Source of the DNA: Sulfurimonas sp.
GTDB taxonomy: Bacteria; Campylobacterota; Campylobacteria; Campylobacterales; Sulfurimonadaceae
DNA length: 52,234 nucleotides
Assembly (NCBI GenBank): GCA_021648405.1
Contig: JAKISX010000004.1
Location: forward strand, 1-52,234
Direction: 5' to 3'
Part shown: positions 34,807 through 43,944 of the stretch, one piece after another
Position numbering within the stretch: the first letter of the stretch is position 1
Layout: each line of letters begins with the position of its first letter
Position numbers and translations under genes: made by a program
The notes under the pieces: generated by a model
Database searches by the model: none
What the model was told of the DNA's origin: nothing
The model's input: the letters and a program-made list of their open reading frames with translations, nothing else

Positions 34807-36114
34807 CTAACTATTTGATGTAATTTTATTTGTTAATTCTTCTATTTTAACTTTAAAATCTTCATCATCTTTCATAAGAGAATTTATTTTTTTAAGAGTA
34901 TGGCTTATTGCAGTATGATCTTTCATACCAAAATATTGAGCTAATTGAGGCATAGTATTTTGTGTAAGTTCGCGACATAGATATATAGATATTCTTCTAG
35001 CATATACTATATTTTTACTTCTTCCTTTTGATTTTATCTCACTTGGTTTTATATTTAGATCTTTTGCCACAAATTTTGTAATGTTATCTAATGTAAGATT
35101 TGCACGATTTTCTTGAATTTGGTCTTTTAATACATTTTTAGTAAATTCTAAATCAATATCTACATGAATTAATTGAGAATATGCATGAAGCTTAGATAAA
35201 ATACCCTCAATTTCACGAACATTACTTTCTATTACAGTAGCTATGTAATTTATAATATCTTTTGAAAGATTTACCTTATTTATTTCACATTTATTTTCAA
35301 TAATTGCTATTTTAGTTTCAAGTTCTGGAGGTTGAATATCAGCAACTAAACCATGCTCAAATCTACTTTGAAGTCTTTTTTCTAAACCACCAATTTTTTT
35401 AGGATGCTTATCAGCAGTTAAGATAATTTGTTTCCCTGTACTTTTTAAAGCTTCAAAAGTGTGAAAAAATTCCTCTTGAATAGTTTCTTTATTGCTTAAA
35501 AATTGAATATCATCAATTAAAAGAGCATCACATTTACGATATTTTTCTTTAAATTTTTCCATAGTTTGATTTCTTACATGCCTTAAAAAATCATTTAAGA
35601 ATTGTTCACTTGTTGTATATATTACATTTTTTCCTTGATTTTGTAAAGCATTACCAGCAGCTTGCATAAGGTGAGTTTTACCAAGTCCAACCCCACCATG
35701 AATAAAAAGTGGATTATATGTTTCACCTGGTTTTTCGCTAACACTTTTTACTGCTGCATAAGCAAACTGATTTGATCCACCAATCATAAAGTTATCAAAA
35801 GTATGTGAAGGATTTAAAAGGGAATGTACAGTTGTTTTTTTTATCTCTTTTTTAGCTTTTCTTTTATCAAAAAAGTGTTTTAAACCAATATTTACAGTAA
35901 CCCTATTTGATGTTTTAAGTTCAAATAAATGCTCAAGCTTTAAAGTAAATTTATTTTTAATCCAGTTACTTATAAGCGTGTTTGGAGCATAAAATACAGC
36001 TAAATCAGTTGTTGATTTTTTGGCATCATAAGTAAGTTGTTTTATATAACGATTATATTCAACTTCAGTTATCTCATCTTTTAATTTTAATAATATCTCT
36101 TGACCTATATTCAC
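34807..36114 (-). CDS. dnaA: Chromosomal replication initiator protein
   Basis: DnaA opens the origin. Domain I spans about residues 1-80. The AAA+ core has Walker A GGVGLGKTH (140-148), Walker B ALLIDDIQFLSNK and Sensor motifs. Domain IV ends with DHTAISHTLKKI, the DnaA box-reading signature. Length 435 is normal. DnaA boxes lie on both sides of the gene. Confidence 0.97.
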   Translation of the reverse strand: MNIGQEILLKLKDEITEVEYNRYIKQLTYDAKKSTTDLAVFYAPNTLISNWIKNKFTLKLEHLFELKTSNRVTVNIGLKHFFDKRKAKKEIKKTTVHSLLNPSHTFDNFMIGGSNQFAYAAVKSVSEKPGETYNPLFIHGGVGLGKTHLMQAAGNALQNQGKNVIYTTSEQFLNDFLRHVRNQTMEKFKEKYRKCDALLIDDIQFLSNKETIQEEFFHTFEALKSTGKQIILTADKHPKKIGGLEKRLQSRFEHGLVADIQPPELETKIAIIENKCEINKVNLSKDIINYIATVIESNVREIEGILSKLHAYSQLIHVDIDLEFTKNVLKDQIQENRANLTLDNITKFVAKDLNIKPSEIKSKGRSKNIVYARRISIYLCRELTQNTMPQLAQYFGMKDHTAISHTLKKINSLMKDDEDFKVKIEELTNKITSNS

Positions 36115-36257
36115 ATAAAACCCTATTTGCTTCTAGTTATGTTTTTCATGTGAATATTAACCCAAGTTTGCATAAACTACGGTTAAATATATGTGAATAT
36201 CTAAAATGTGAATAAGTGAATATAGTTATTTTTATAATATTTAAATATAATTAGCTT
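36115..36257. other. Origin segment upstream of dnaA (DnaA boxes and A/T-rich element)
   Basis: Boxes on one strand: ATGTGAATA at 36148-36156, 36191-36199 and 36206-36214, and AAGTGAATA at 36214-36222, the last two abutting. An A/T-only stretch (36221-36252) follows before ruvC. Together with the dnaA-dnaN region this forms a split origin like that of Helicobacter pylori. Confidence 0.75.
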
Positions 36258-36740
36258 ATGATAATACTTGGAATAGACCCTGGAACTAGAAATATGGGAT
36301 ATGCACTTATAAAACTTCAAAAAGGAAAGATTTCATTAGTTGAAGCTGGACTTATAAAAATAAAAGCTGCTGAATTACAATATCAAATTCCACAAATGGT
36401 TGAAGCTTTTGAGGGGATATTTAAAAATCATACTATTGATGAAGTGGCAATAGAAGATATATTTTATGCACACAATCCAAAAACGACTATAAAGTTAGCA
36501 CAATTCCGTGGGGCTATCATGTTAACAGTTTTACAACAATTTGGGCAGTTTAGTGAATACACAGCCTTACAAGTTAAACAAGCATTAACAGGGAACGGTA
36601 AAGCTACAAAAATACAAGTTGCTTTTATGGTAAAGAGACTTTTAAATATTAAAAAAGAGATAAAACCATTAGACATTACAGATGCTATGGCTGTAGCAAT
36701 TACACACTCACAGAGAGTTAAACTAAAGGGCACCTTTTAA
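36258..36740 (+). CDS. ruvC: Holliday junction endonuclease RuvC
   Basis: It resolves four-way junctions. Catalytic acidic residues are visible: D7 in [12 protein letters not shown], Glu in [12 protein letters not shown], and the Asp pair in [13 protein letters not shown]. Length 160 is typical. Divergent from dnaA across the origin, as in related genomes. Confidence 0.95.
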   Translation: MIILGIDPGTRNMGYALIKLQKGKISLVEAGLIKIKAAELQYQIPQMVEAFEGIFKNHTIDEVAIEDIFYAHNPKTTIKLAQFRGAIMLTVLQQFGQFSEYTALQVKQALTGNGKATKIQVAFMVKRLLNIKKEIKPLDITDAMAVAITHSQRVKLKGTF

Positions 36741-36798
36741 TCTTTAAAGTTCAGTTGAGCTTGTATAGTTAAGTTTTCACTGTATTTAATTCCAAGAG

Positions 36799-37185
36799 TT
36801 AGTTGTTCCTAAAAGATTTAATGCTTTCAGCCATACCAAATTCTGGGTGCCTTTTTTTATCTAAAACCGCTTGAGCTACTTTATTGTTATCATTATTAAC
36901 AACTATTGGAGCTAAAAAGTTTATTGTGGAGTTTTCTAAAGGTTCTTGAATTATAACAATGTTATATACGCTAATATTTGAATTTTCTTTAATTTCTAAA
37001 AGCACTTTGACATCAGATGGTAAGTCAAATGAGTACTCTCTTAGTAAATAAGGATTTACTAAAGTAAATGATATATTTTCATCATCAATATCTATCATTG
37101 TTGAAAACAAGTCATCAACTTTACGAATATCTATATTTAATGTTTTCTCAAAACCTAATATATTTCCTTTTATTTCATAACCCAT
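36799..37185 (-). CDS. fliW: Flagellar assembly factor FliW
   Basis: FliW binds flagellin and antagonises CsrA. The N-terminal IKGNILGFE, central FTLVNPYLL and INFLAPIVVNNDNNKVAQAVL blocks match the family. Length 128 is standard. csrA itself is not in the window. It is the last gene of the purB-nrdA-hypothetical-fliW strand. Confidence 0.92.
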   Translation of the reverse strand: MGYEIKGNILGFEKTLNIDIRKVDDLFSTMIDIDDENISFTLVNPYLLREYSFDLPSDVKVLLEIKENSNISVYNIVIIQEPLENSTINFLAPIVVNNDNNKVAQAVLDKKRHPEFGMAESIKSFRNN

Positions 37186-37197
37186 ATTTATGTCCTT

Positions 37198-37536
37198 TTA
37201 AAATTGCCCCTCTTCAAACTTTATGGTTGAAGATTTTATTTGGCATGTAGAATTTTTTATTTTAAAAGCAAAAAAAGTTCCATTATTTTTTAAACTAACT
37301 CCATCGCTCATATCTACAAACGATAACTTAGTATTCTCGACTAAAGAAGCATCACTAACACCAGAAAACTCTAGTTTTACAGTTATCCAGTTATAACCTC
37401 TATTTTTATCTTGAGTTGCAAATGTTAGCACCATTGTAGTTGGATTTATTATTTCAATATCTCTAAATTCAGCTTCTTCAAAACTAACAAACCTATCTAA
37501 AAAATCAGTTAGTTTATTCGAAAGTAAAGGTTGCAT
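37198..37536 (-). CDS. Hypothetical protein coupled to nrdA, 112 aa
   Basis: A soluble beta-rich protein (ITVKLEFSGVSD, FFAFKIKNSTCQIKSS) with no recognised domain. Its ATG begins at the base after the nrdA stop codon, and short inverted arms GGTTGC/GCAACC span the junction, so it is translationally coupled. It may have a role near FliW or NrdA, but nothing in its sequence identifies one. Confidence 0.65.
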   Translation of the reverse strand: MQPLLSNKLTDFLDRFVSFEEAEFRDIEIINPTTMVLTFATQDKNRGYNWITVKLEFSGVSDASLVENTKLSFVDMSDGVSLKNNGTFFAFKIKNSTCQIKSSTIKFEEGQF

Positions 37537-39903
37537 TTATTGGCAACCTACACATTCCATACTTCTATCTTCAACATCATTTTGTATCTCTGGAGATTGA
37601 GAACGAAGATAGTAAGTTGATTTAAGACCTAGTTTCCAAGCAAGCATATATATTTCGTTTAAATATTTACCACTTGCTTTGTCTAGCGTAATAAAAATGT
37701 TTAAAGATTGACCTTGATCTATCCATTTTTGGCGAATTGCAGCAGCTTTTACAAGCACTGTTTGATTTAAATCATATGCTGGCGTATAGTAAGCCCAAGT
37801 CTCAGCTGAAAGCTTAGGAACAACAACAGGGATAAGCCCACTAAGATTTTCTTCAAACCACTTTCTTTTAAATACTGGCTCAATAGCTTGGGTGGTTCCA
37901 GTAAGAATAGATATAGATGAAGTTGGTGCAACAGCCATTAAGTATCCATTGCGTAAGCCCTGTTTTTTAACTTTAGTTCTTAAGTCATTCCATTCATATG
38001 ATGAGGCAAACAAACCACCACGATCTACAAGATTTAACACTTCAGCAGTTGCATGATCTTGAGGCATAATCCCTTGTGACCATTTTGAACCTTCAAATTC
38101 CGCATAACTTCCTTTTTCTAATGCAATATCTGATGAAGCAGATATAGTATTAAAACAAACAGCTTCCATAATTTCATCTATTTTATCAAAATGTTCCTGA
38201 CTTCCCCAAGCTATAGCTGACTCCGCTAACATTTGAGCTTCACCCATAACGCCAAGTCCGATTGAGCGAGATTTCATGTTAGTGCGTTTTACTTTTTCAA
38301 TAGGGTAAAAGTTTAAATCAATAACATTATCCAAACATCTAACAGCAGTTGGAACTATGCGGTCGATATCTTCTTTTGTGTTTATTCGAGAAAGATTTAT
38401 AGATGCTAGGTTGCAAACAGCAGTATCGCCATCTATTTTTTCTTTTTCAACTACATATATTGGCATACCGCCAAGTGAATCAAGTGCAGTTACTTTTTTA
38501 GCAGGTTTTACTAGGCCACTATCAACTGTAACCATCTCTTCTTCTTCATAACTAATGCTCTCACCATTTTCAAAAATTAATTTAATTTTATAGTGGTTAG
38601 GGTTAGTGTTTTGAAAAATCTCTGTACAAAGATTTGAACTTCTAATAACACCAGTATGTGAGTTTGGATTTGCTCTGTTTGCATTATCTTTAAAACATAA
38701 AAAAGGAGAACCAGTTTCAAAATAAGATGTAAGAATTTTTTTCCATAGATCCTTAGCTTTTACCCTTTCTTTTATAAGACTTTCATTATTTTCATACTCT
38801 ATATATTTTTCAGTAAATTCATCACCGTAAAGTGTAGCCAAATCTCTAACATCATAAGGATCAAAAAGTGTCCAAATTGCATCTTCTTGCACGCGCTGCA
38901 TAAAAATATCATTTAGCCACATTGCAGGAAATAAATCATGAGCACGACGACGCTCTTCGCCAGAATTTTTCTTCAAATCTAAAAAATCATTTATATCTAT
39001 ATGCCATGGTTCCATATAAACAGCAATTGCACCTTTTCGTGTACCTAACTGATCAACCGCAATGGCAATATCATTTGTAATCTTTAAAAATGGTATAGTA
39101 CCACCAGCTGCATTTTTATGACCATCTATGAATGAACCCATTGATCTTATCCCAGTCCAATCCCAGCCAATTCCTCCACCAAATTTAGAAAGCATTGCCA
39201 TCTCTTGATAAGAGTCAAAAATACCTTCAATATTGTCAGGAGTAGAACCAATGTAACAAGATGAAAGTTGATGTCTTGTTGTCCTAGCATTTGAAAGGGT
39301 TGGAGTTGCAAGCATAACTTCAAACTGAGATATCATGTCATAGAACTTTATAGCCCACTCATGCTTGTTTTCTTCTCTTTGGGCTAGAAACATTGATATA
39401 GCCATAAACATATGTTGAGGAAGCTCTATCGGATTAGAATTGCTGTCTTTGATTAAATATCTGTCGTAAAGAGTTTTTACCCCTAGATAGTTAAACTCAA
39501 AGTCGCGTTCAGGTTTTATATGCTTTTGTAGTTTTTCAATATCATACATCTCTTTAAGACCTAAAAGAAGACGGCCTTCTTTAACACCACGATCAAAATA
39601 TTTTTCTAAAGAGCAATAACCTGTAAAACCATTAACTTGATGATAAAGATCAAATATAAATAGACGAGATGCAACAAATGTCCAGTTAGGAGCATCAACA
39701 TCTATCTTATCAACTGCTGTTTTGATAAGTGTCAGCTGTATCTCTTTTGATGTAATTCCATCGCGAAATAAAATTTTTGCATCTACCTCTAATTCACTTT
39801 GTGATACATTGGATAAATCTTTAACTGCTGCTGATGTATATTTTTGAATTTTTGTAATATCAAGCGGTTCTGTCCTGCCATTTCTTTTTATAACTGTAAT
39901 CAT
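37537..39903 (-). CDS. nrdA: Ribonucleoside-diphosphate reductase alpha subunit
   Basis: Class I large subunit making deoxyribonucleotides. An N-terminal ATP-cone lies at residues 1-90. Active-site cysteines appear in LSSCYIGS, SSNLCTEIF (with the Glu) and AVCNLASINLS, and the redox pair CVGC is at the extreme C-terminus. Length 788 is standard. The beta subunit gene is not in this window. Confidence 0.95.
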   Translation of the reverse strand: MITVIKRNGRTEPLDITKIQKYTSAAVKDLSNVSQSELEVDAKILFRDGITSKEIQLTLIKTAVDKIDVDAPNWTFVASRLFIFDLYHQVNGFTGYCSLEKYFDRGVKEGRLLLGLKEMYDIEKLQKHIKPERDFEFNYLGVKTLYDRYLIKDSNSNPIELPQHMFMAISMFLAQREENKHEWAIKFYDMISQFEVMLATPTLSNARTTRHQLSSCYIGSTPDNIEGIFDSYQEMAMLSKFGGGIGWDWTGIRSMGSFIDGHKNAAGGTIPFLKITNDIAIAVDQLGTRKGAIAVYMEPWHIDINDFLDLKKNSGEERRRAHDLFPAMWLNDIFMQRVQEDAIWTLFDPYDVRDLATLYGDEFTEKYIEYENNESLIKERVKAKDLWKKILTSYFETGSPFLCFKDNANRANPNSHTGVIRSSNLCTEIFQNTNPNHYKIKLIFENGESISYEEEEMVTVDSGLVKPAKKVTALDSLGGMPIYVVEKEKIDGDTAVCNLASINLSRINTKEDIDRIVPTAVRCLDNVIDLNFYPIEKVKRTNMKSRSIGLGVMGEAQMLAESAIAWGSQEHFDKIDEIMEAVCFNTISASSDIALEKGSYAEFEGSKWSQGIMPQDHATAEVLNLVDRGGLFASSYEWNDLRTKVKKQGLRNGYLMAVAPTSSISILTGTTQAIEPVFKRKWFEENLSGLIPVVVPKLSAETWAYYTPAYDLNQTVLVKAAAIRQKWIDQGQSLNIFITLDKASGKYLNEIYMLAWKLGLKSTYYLRSQSPEIQNDVEDRSMECVGCQ

Positions 39904-39918
39904 TAATTATCCTAAAAT

Positions 39919-41250
39919 TTATTTGTTAAATACTCTATCAAATATTTTATCTACATTTTTTGTGTAGTAGTCATAGTTAAAACATTCACGAATTTGCTCT
40001 TCACTTAACGACTCTCTTAGTTCATCGTCTGCTAAAAGATGCTTAAGATATAGCGACTCACCATTTTCATCTGTAGTAGGCTTACCTTGTTGAATCTCTT
40101 CCCAAACTTTCATAGCATTCCTTTGGACAATTCTATAAGCATCTTCACGGCTTACACCTTGAAGTGGAAGTTCAAGTAAAACTCTTTGAGAAAAAACAAG
40201 CCCACCAGTTAGGTTTAGATTTTTCATCATATTTTTGGGATATACAGTAAGGTTTGCTATAACATTATTCATACGATGTAGCATAAAATCTGTAGTTATG
40301 AAAGCATCTGGCAACCAAAATCTTTCAGTAGAAGAGTGGCTAATATCTCTCTCATGCCATAGGGCTACATTTTCCATAGCTGGTATTGCATAAGCTCTAA
40401 TCATTCTTGCTAATCCTGTTATATTTTCTGTTAGGATTGGATTGCGTTTGTGTGGCATTGCAGATGACCCTTTTTGTCCTTTTGCAAAATATTCTTCACA
40501 TTCATAAACTTCTGTTCTTTGCCAATGACGAACCTGAACAGCAAACTTTTCAATAGTAGAAGCCATTAATGCTAAAGCAGTTGCAAGTCTTGCATATCGA
40601 TCTCTTTGAATTACTTGATTAGAAGCTGGAGCTGGTTTTAATCCTAGCTCTTCACAAGTATATTCTTCTAGCTCTAATGGTCCATGAGCAAAGTTACCCA
40701 TAGCTCCGCTAACTTGACCTACGCATATAACAACCATAGTTTGTTCTAGATTCTCTAAGTGCCTAGCCATCTCATCATACCAGACGCACAACACAAGACC
40801 AAATGTTATAGGCTCACCATGGATACCATGACTCCTACCAACCATAAGAGTCATCTTATGCTCCTCTGCACGTTTTTTGATAGACTCCATAATCATTTTA
40901 ACATCTTTAATGATTAGCTCTAAAGAGTCTTTCATCTGAAGTGCTACAGCAGTATCGATAGTATCAGAGCTTGTCATACCATAGTGAAACCATCTTGATT
41001 CGTCACCGAGTGTTTCAGATACGCTTGTTGTGAATGCTATAAGGTCGTGACGAGTCACAGCCTCTATCTCATCTATCCGCTTAATATCAAAACCAGCATT
41101 TTTAATAATCTTATCTGCATCTTCTTGTGGTATCTTTCCAAGTTTAGCCCAAGCTTTAACAACAGCTTTTTCTACATCTAGCCAAGCTTGGTATTTTGCT
41201 TGGTAAGTCCATTTTGAAGCCATCTCTTCTCGTGAGTATCTATCTATCAT
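39919..41250 (-). CDS. purB: Adenylosuccinate lyase
   Basis: It acts in purine synthesis at two steps, releasing fumarate. The fumarase-superfamily signature is KGSSAMPHKRNP, the catalytic His lies in GRSHGIHGEP, and HDLIAF is present. Length 443 is typical. It precedes nrdA by 15 bases on the same strand. Confidence 0.95.
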   Translation of the reverse strand: MIDRYSREEMASKWTYQAKYQAWLDVEKAVVKAWAKLGKIPQEDADKIIKNAGFDIKRIDEIEAVTRHDLIAFTTSVSETLGDESRWFHYGMTSSDTIDTAVALQMKDSLELIIKDVKMIMESIKKRAEEHKMTLMVGRSHGIHGEPITFGLVLCVWYDEMARHLENLEQTMVVICVGQVSGAMGNFAHGPLELEEYTCEELGLKPAPASNQVIQRDRYARLATALALMASTIEKFAVQVRHWQRTEVYECEEYFAKGQKGSSAMPHKRNPILTENITGLARMIRAYAIPAMENVALWHERDISHSSTERFWLPDAFITTDFMLHRMNNVIANLTVYPKNMMKNLNLTGGLVFSQRVLLELPLQGVSREDAYRIVQRNAMKVWEEIQQGKPTTDENGESLYLKHLLADDELRESLSEEQIRECFNYDYYTKNVDKIFDRVFNK

Positions 41251-41360
41251 TTATCATACCTTATAATATTTATATTGTTTTTTATGCTATTATTCACATA
41301 ATTTAAGTTAATAATTTTACATAAACTTTATTAAATAATTGATTAAACAAGGAAAAAATT

Positions 41361-42272
41361 TTGCCATTTATTTTAAAAAAGTTGTATAGCCCAAAAAAGC
41401 AAAGAGCATTCAAGTTTCTTGTAAATGAGCTAGGCTATACTCAGCGTGAATCTCAAAGACTTATCGCCAATGGCAGGTTGTTTATAAATGGCGAAGCTAT
41501 GACAGTACCAACAGCTGAAGTTGAAGGTGAATTTGAATTTATACAATATAAACCAAGTACTAGAAATTTAGCTCCCCATGCTGTATATGATAAATTTGTT
41601 TTATTTGATAAGCCTAGCGGTGTTTTAATTCATCCACAAAATAGAGATACACAATATTCGCTCGTAGATGAATTAAAGTATCAATTTGGATTAGATGCAA
41701 ATATAGCTCATAGAATTGATCAAGAGACAAGTGGACTTGTGTTGTGCGCGAGAGATAAGCAAAGCGAAAAAGATATAAAAGCTATGTTTGAATTTCGTAA
41801 CATACAAAAAAAATATTTAGCTTTAGTCCATGGAGAATTGAAAAAAGAATTAATTATTGAAGAGCCACTGCTAAGAAAAGAAGATGAAAGTGCATTGGTA
41901 AGAATGATAGTAAAAGTCCATCCAGATGGAAAAGCATCTAAAACTACAGTTGCTCCAGTAAAATATTTTTCACAAACAAATATGACCTTAGTTGAATGTA
42001 AACCTTTTACTGGAAGACAACATCAAATTAGAGTACATTTGTTTCACGTGAAACATCCAATCGTTGGAGATCCAATATATGGGCAAAATGATGCTGATGT
42101 GGTTAAATTTTTAGATAAAAAAATAACCGCACTACAAAGAATAAAAAATAGCGGAGCGTCACGGTTGTTGCTTCATGCGAGCAAGCTAGAGTTTGAGTTG
42201 TATAATAAAAATTATATTTTTCAAAGTAAAGATGATTTTTTAAAAATAATTAAACAAATTGTGAATAACTAA
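41361..42272 (+). CDS. RluD-family 23S rRNA/tRNA pseudouridine synthase
   Basis: An S4-type RNA-binding domain (about residues 13-50, RESQRLIANGRLFING) is followed by the catalytic domain with IAHRIDQETSGLVLCARDK (catalytic Asp) and KPFTGRQHQIRVHL. Length 303 fits RluA/RluC/RluD. The start is TTG with AAGGAAAA upstream. The exact uridine target is not readable. Confidence 0.88.
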   Translation: MPFILKKLYSPKKQRAFKFLVNELGYTQRESQRLIANGRLFINGEAMTVPTAEVEGEFEFIQYKPSTRNLAPHAVYDKFVLFDKPSGVLIHPQNRDTQYSLVDELKYQFGLDANIAHRIDQETSGLVLCARDKQSEKDIKAMFEFRNIQKKYLALVHGELKKELIIEEPLLRKEDESALVRMIVKVHPDGKASKTTVAPVKYFSQTNMTLVECKPFTGRQHQIRVHLFHVKHPIVGDPIYGQNDADVVKFLDKKITALQRIKNSGASRLLLHASKLEFELYNKNYIFQSKDDFLKIIKQIVNN

Positions 42273-42479
42273 AAAACAAAAAAATTCTTTAATTTATACA
42301 AAAAATAATAAATTTTTATGATTCGCATGAAAGGGCTTATTGTAGGGCTTTAAGGCAAATAAAATTTTGTATATTTAAGAATAGATTTATATAAATTATT
42401 TCTTAAAACAAAGGTAAATTTTTGAATTTCTTATTTATAACATAAGGCTTATTCACAACTTATAACAATGTGTGAATAG
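42259..42479. other. DnaA box-like cluster downstream of the pseudouridine synthase
   Basis: TTGTGAATA 42259-42267 (end of the preceding gene), TTATTCACA 42449-42457 and TGTGAATAG 42471-42479; the last two face each other 13 bases apart. They match the sequences at the origin, about 6 kb away. Low sequence complexity weakens this. Confidence 0.35.
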
Positions 42480-42589
42480 GGCACATTTTAAGTAAATTTT
42501 GTAATCTTTTTATTTAAATTATATTACTTTAAAAAAGAAAATATTTTTTTAGATAATTTATTTATAAGAATAAGAGGGTATTATTAGAT
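42273..42589. other. Non-coding A/T-rich gap
   Basis: No frame here has a convincing start and ribosome-binding site. The stretch is very A/T-rich, with two facing DnaA box-like words at 42449-42479 and poly-T/A runs. No RNA gene is recognisable. Confidence 0.6.
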
Positions 42590-42655
42590 TTATAAACGAC
42601 CTTCCTGGTGTGTTGGTTGTTTTTCATTTATAAAAACACCATATTTAGACATCAT
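42590..42655 (-). CDS. Possible 21-aa overlapping small ORF
   Basis: ATGATG at 42650-42655 overlaps the end of the upstream gene (TAA 42645-42647) and opens a short frame ending QEGRL at TAA 42590-42592. The overlap would suit translational coupling. Peptide composition is polar and unremarkable, so this may be chance. Confidence 0.25.
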   Translation of the reverse strand: MMSKYGVFINEKQPTHQEGRL

Positions 42656-42884
42656 TATAGCGTCTGATTATTTTTTTAACTCGATTTTTTAAATTACGAA
42701 GAGCCTCAACACTAGTTTTGCCATCTGCAGTTAAATTTTCAAAACCTTCATCAAATTGTGCTTTTGCAATCCAGCCAATTTTTTTATGGTACTTTATCCC
42801 TACAAATCTGATATCTCCAAAATGTTCTTCACATAAATCATATATTCTTTTAATTCTTTGCGTATTTGTTTTTTTTTCAGCCAT
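42645..42884 (-). CDS. Hypothetical basic protein, 79 aa
   Basis: Small and basic (KNRVKKIIRRYNDV tail) with an aromatic beta region (GIKYHKKIGWIAKAQF). It has a strong ribosome-binding site (AAAAAGGGG about 6 bases before ATG). No domain recognised. It lies alone between the pseudouridine synthase and proB, divergent from proB. Confidence 0.65.
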   Translation of the reverse strand: MAEKKTNTQRIKRIYDLCEEHFGDIRFVGIKYHKKIGWIAKAQFDEGFENLTADGKTSVEALRNLKNRVKKIIRRYNDV

Positions 42885-43009
42885 CTGTTCCCCTTTTTTA
42901 GTTTTAATAATTTTATCATAACTTAGGTTACATTATAAATACAATTTATTAAAAGCTTATGAAAATGCTATAATTCGTTAAATTAAGTAAACTTATCCCA
43001 AGGAAGAAA

Positions 43010-43786
43010 ATGAGTCAAAAATATAAAAGGATTGTTTTTAAAGTTGGAAGTGGTGTTTTAACTGAGAATAATAAGATAGCAAAAGATAGAATGTTAGCGC
43101 TTGTATCATTGTTAGCTGGATTAAAATCTGATTATGAAATTATTTTAGTGACCTCTGGAGCAGTATCAGCTGGTTATACTGCTTTACAGCTTGACAGAAG
43201 CATCAAAATAAGTAAAAAAGTATTGGCAGCTGTTGGACAGCCTATACTGATGAGTAGTTACAAAAATAAATTTGAGATATATGGTATTGATACTGCTCAA
43301 ATACTTTTAACTGAAGATGATTTTGATTCTCGTGAGAGAACAGAGATATTTAGACAAATCATAAATACAACACTCAAGCATGGAATCTTGCCAATTGTTA
43401 ATGAAAATGATATTTCTACAACTGAAGAGCAACTGTTTGGTGATAATGATCAGCTATCAGCTCATGTAACTTATTATACAAATTCGGATTTGCTTATAAT
43501 ATTAAGCGATATAGACGGATATTACGATTCTAACCCATCTCAAAATCCAGATGCTAAGATGTTAAAAATTATGCGAGAGATAACGGATGAATTATTGACT
43601 CAAGAAGAGATGCCAACGCACGAGTTTGCAAGTGGTGGTATTGTTACAAAATTAAAAGCAGCTAGTTATTTGATGAGCAAAGATAAGGAGATGTTTTTAT
43701 GCAGTGGATATGATTTAAAATCCGCTAAGGAGTTTATAACAAAAAATATTTACAATAAAGGTACACTTTTTACTAACAAATCATAA
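43010..43786 (+). CDS. proB: Glutamate 5-kinase, PUA-less
   Basis: First step of proline synthesis, phosphorylating glutamate. It has the amino-acid-kinase fold with KVGSGVLT, VTSGAVSAGY, NENDISTTEE, FGDNDQLSAHV and SDIDGYYDSNP. At 258 residues it lacks the C-terminal PUA domain found in longer enzymes, as is usual in this group. AAGGAAG lies 4 bases before ATG. Confidence 0.94.
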   Translation: MSQKYKRIVFKVGSGVLTENNKIAKDRMLALVSLLAGLKSDYEIILVTSGAVSAGYTALQLDRSIKISKKVLAAVGQPILMSSYKNKFEIYGIDTAQILLTEDDFDSRERTEIFRQIINTTLKHGILPIVNENDISTTEEQLFGDNDQLSAHVTYYTNSDLLIILSDIDGYYDSNPSQNPDAKMLKIMREITDELLTQEEMPTHEFASGGIVTKLKAASYLMSKDKEMFLCSGYDLKSAKEFITKNIYNKGTLFTNKS

Positions 43787-43801
43787 ATAATTTAGATTTT
43801 G

Positions 43802-43909
43802 TTAGTCTTCTTTCTTGTCTTCACTTGTAGCAGCTTTTAAAAAACCTACAACTCCCACAATAAATACAATAACTAAAAACACAATTTGAAATATATCTAC
43901 ATAACTCAA
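43802..43909 (-). CDS. Small membrane protein, 35 aa
   Basis: AAAAGGAGA lies about 5 bases before a TTG start at 43909 (minus strand). The 35-codon frame encodes one hydrophobic helix (about residues 6-25) and a charged tail ending KKED. The strong ribosome-binding site and membrane pattern support a real gene. Function unknown. Confidence 0.55.
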   Translation of the reverse strand: MSYVDIFQIVFLVIVFIVGVVGFLKAATSEDKKED

Positions 43910-43944
43910 AATATCTCCTTTTTTAGAGGTGCCCCTTATAAATA

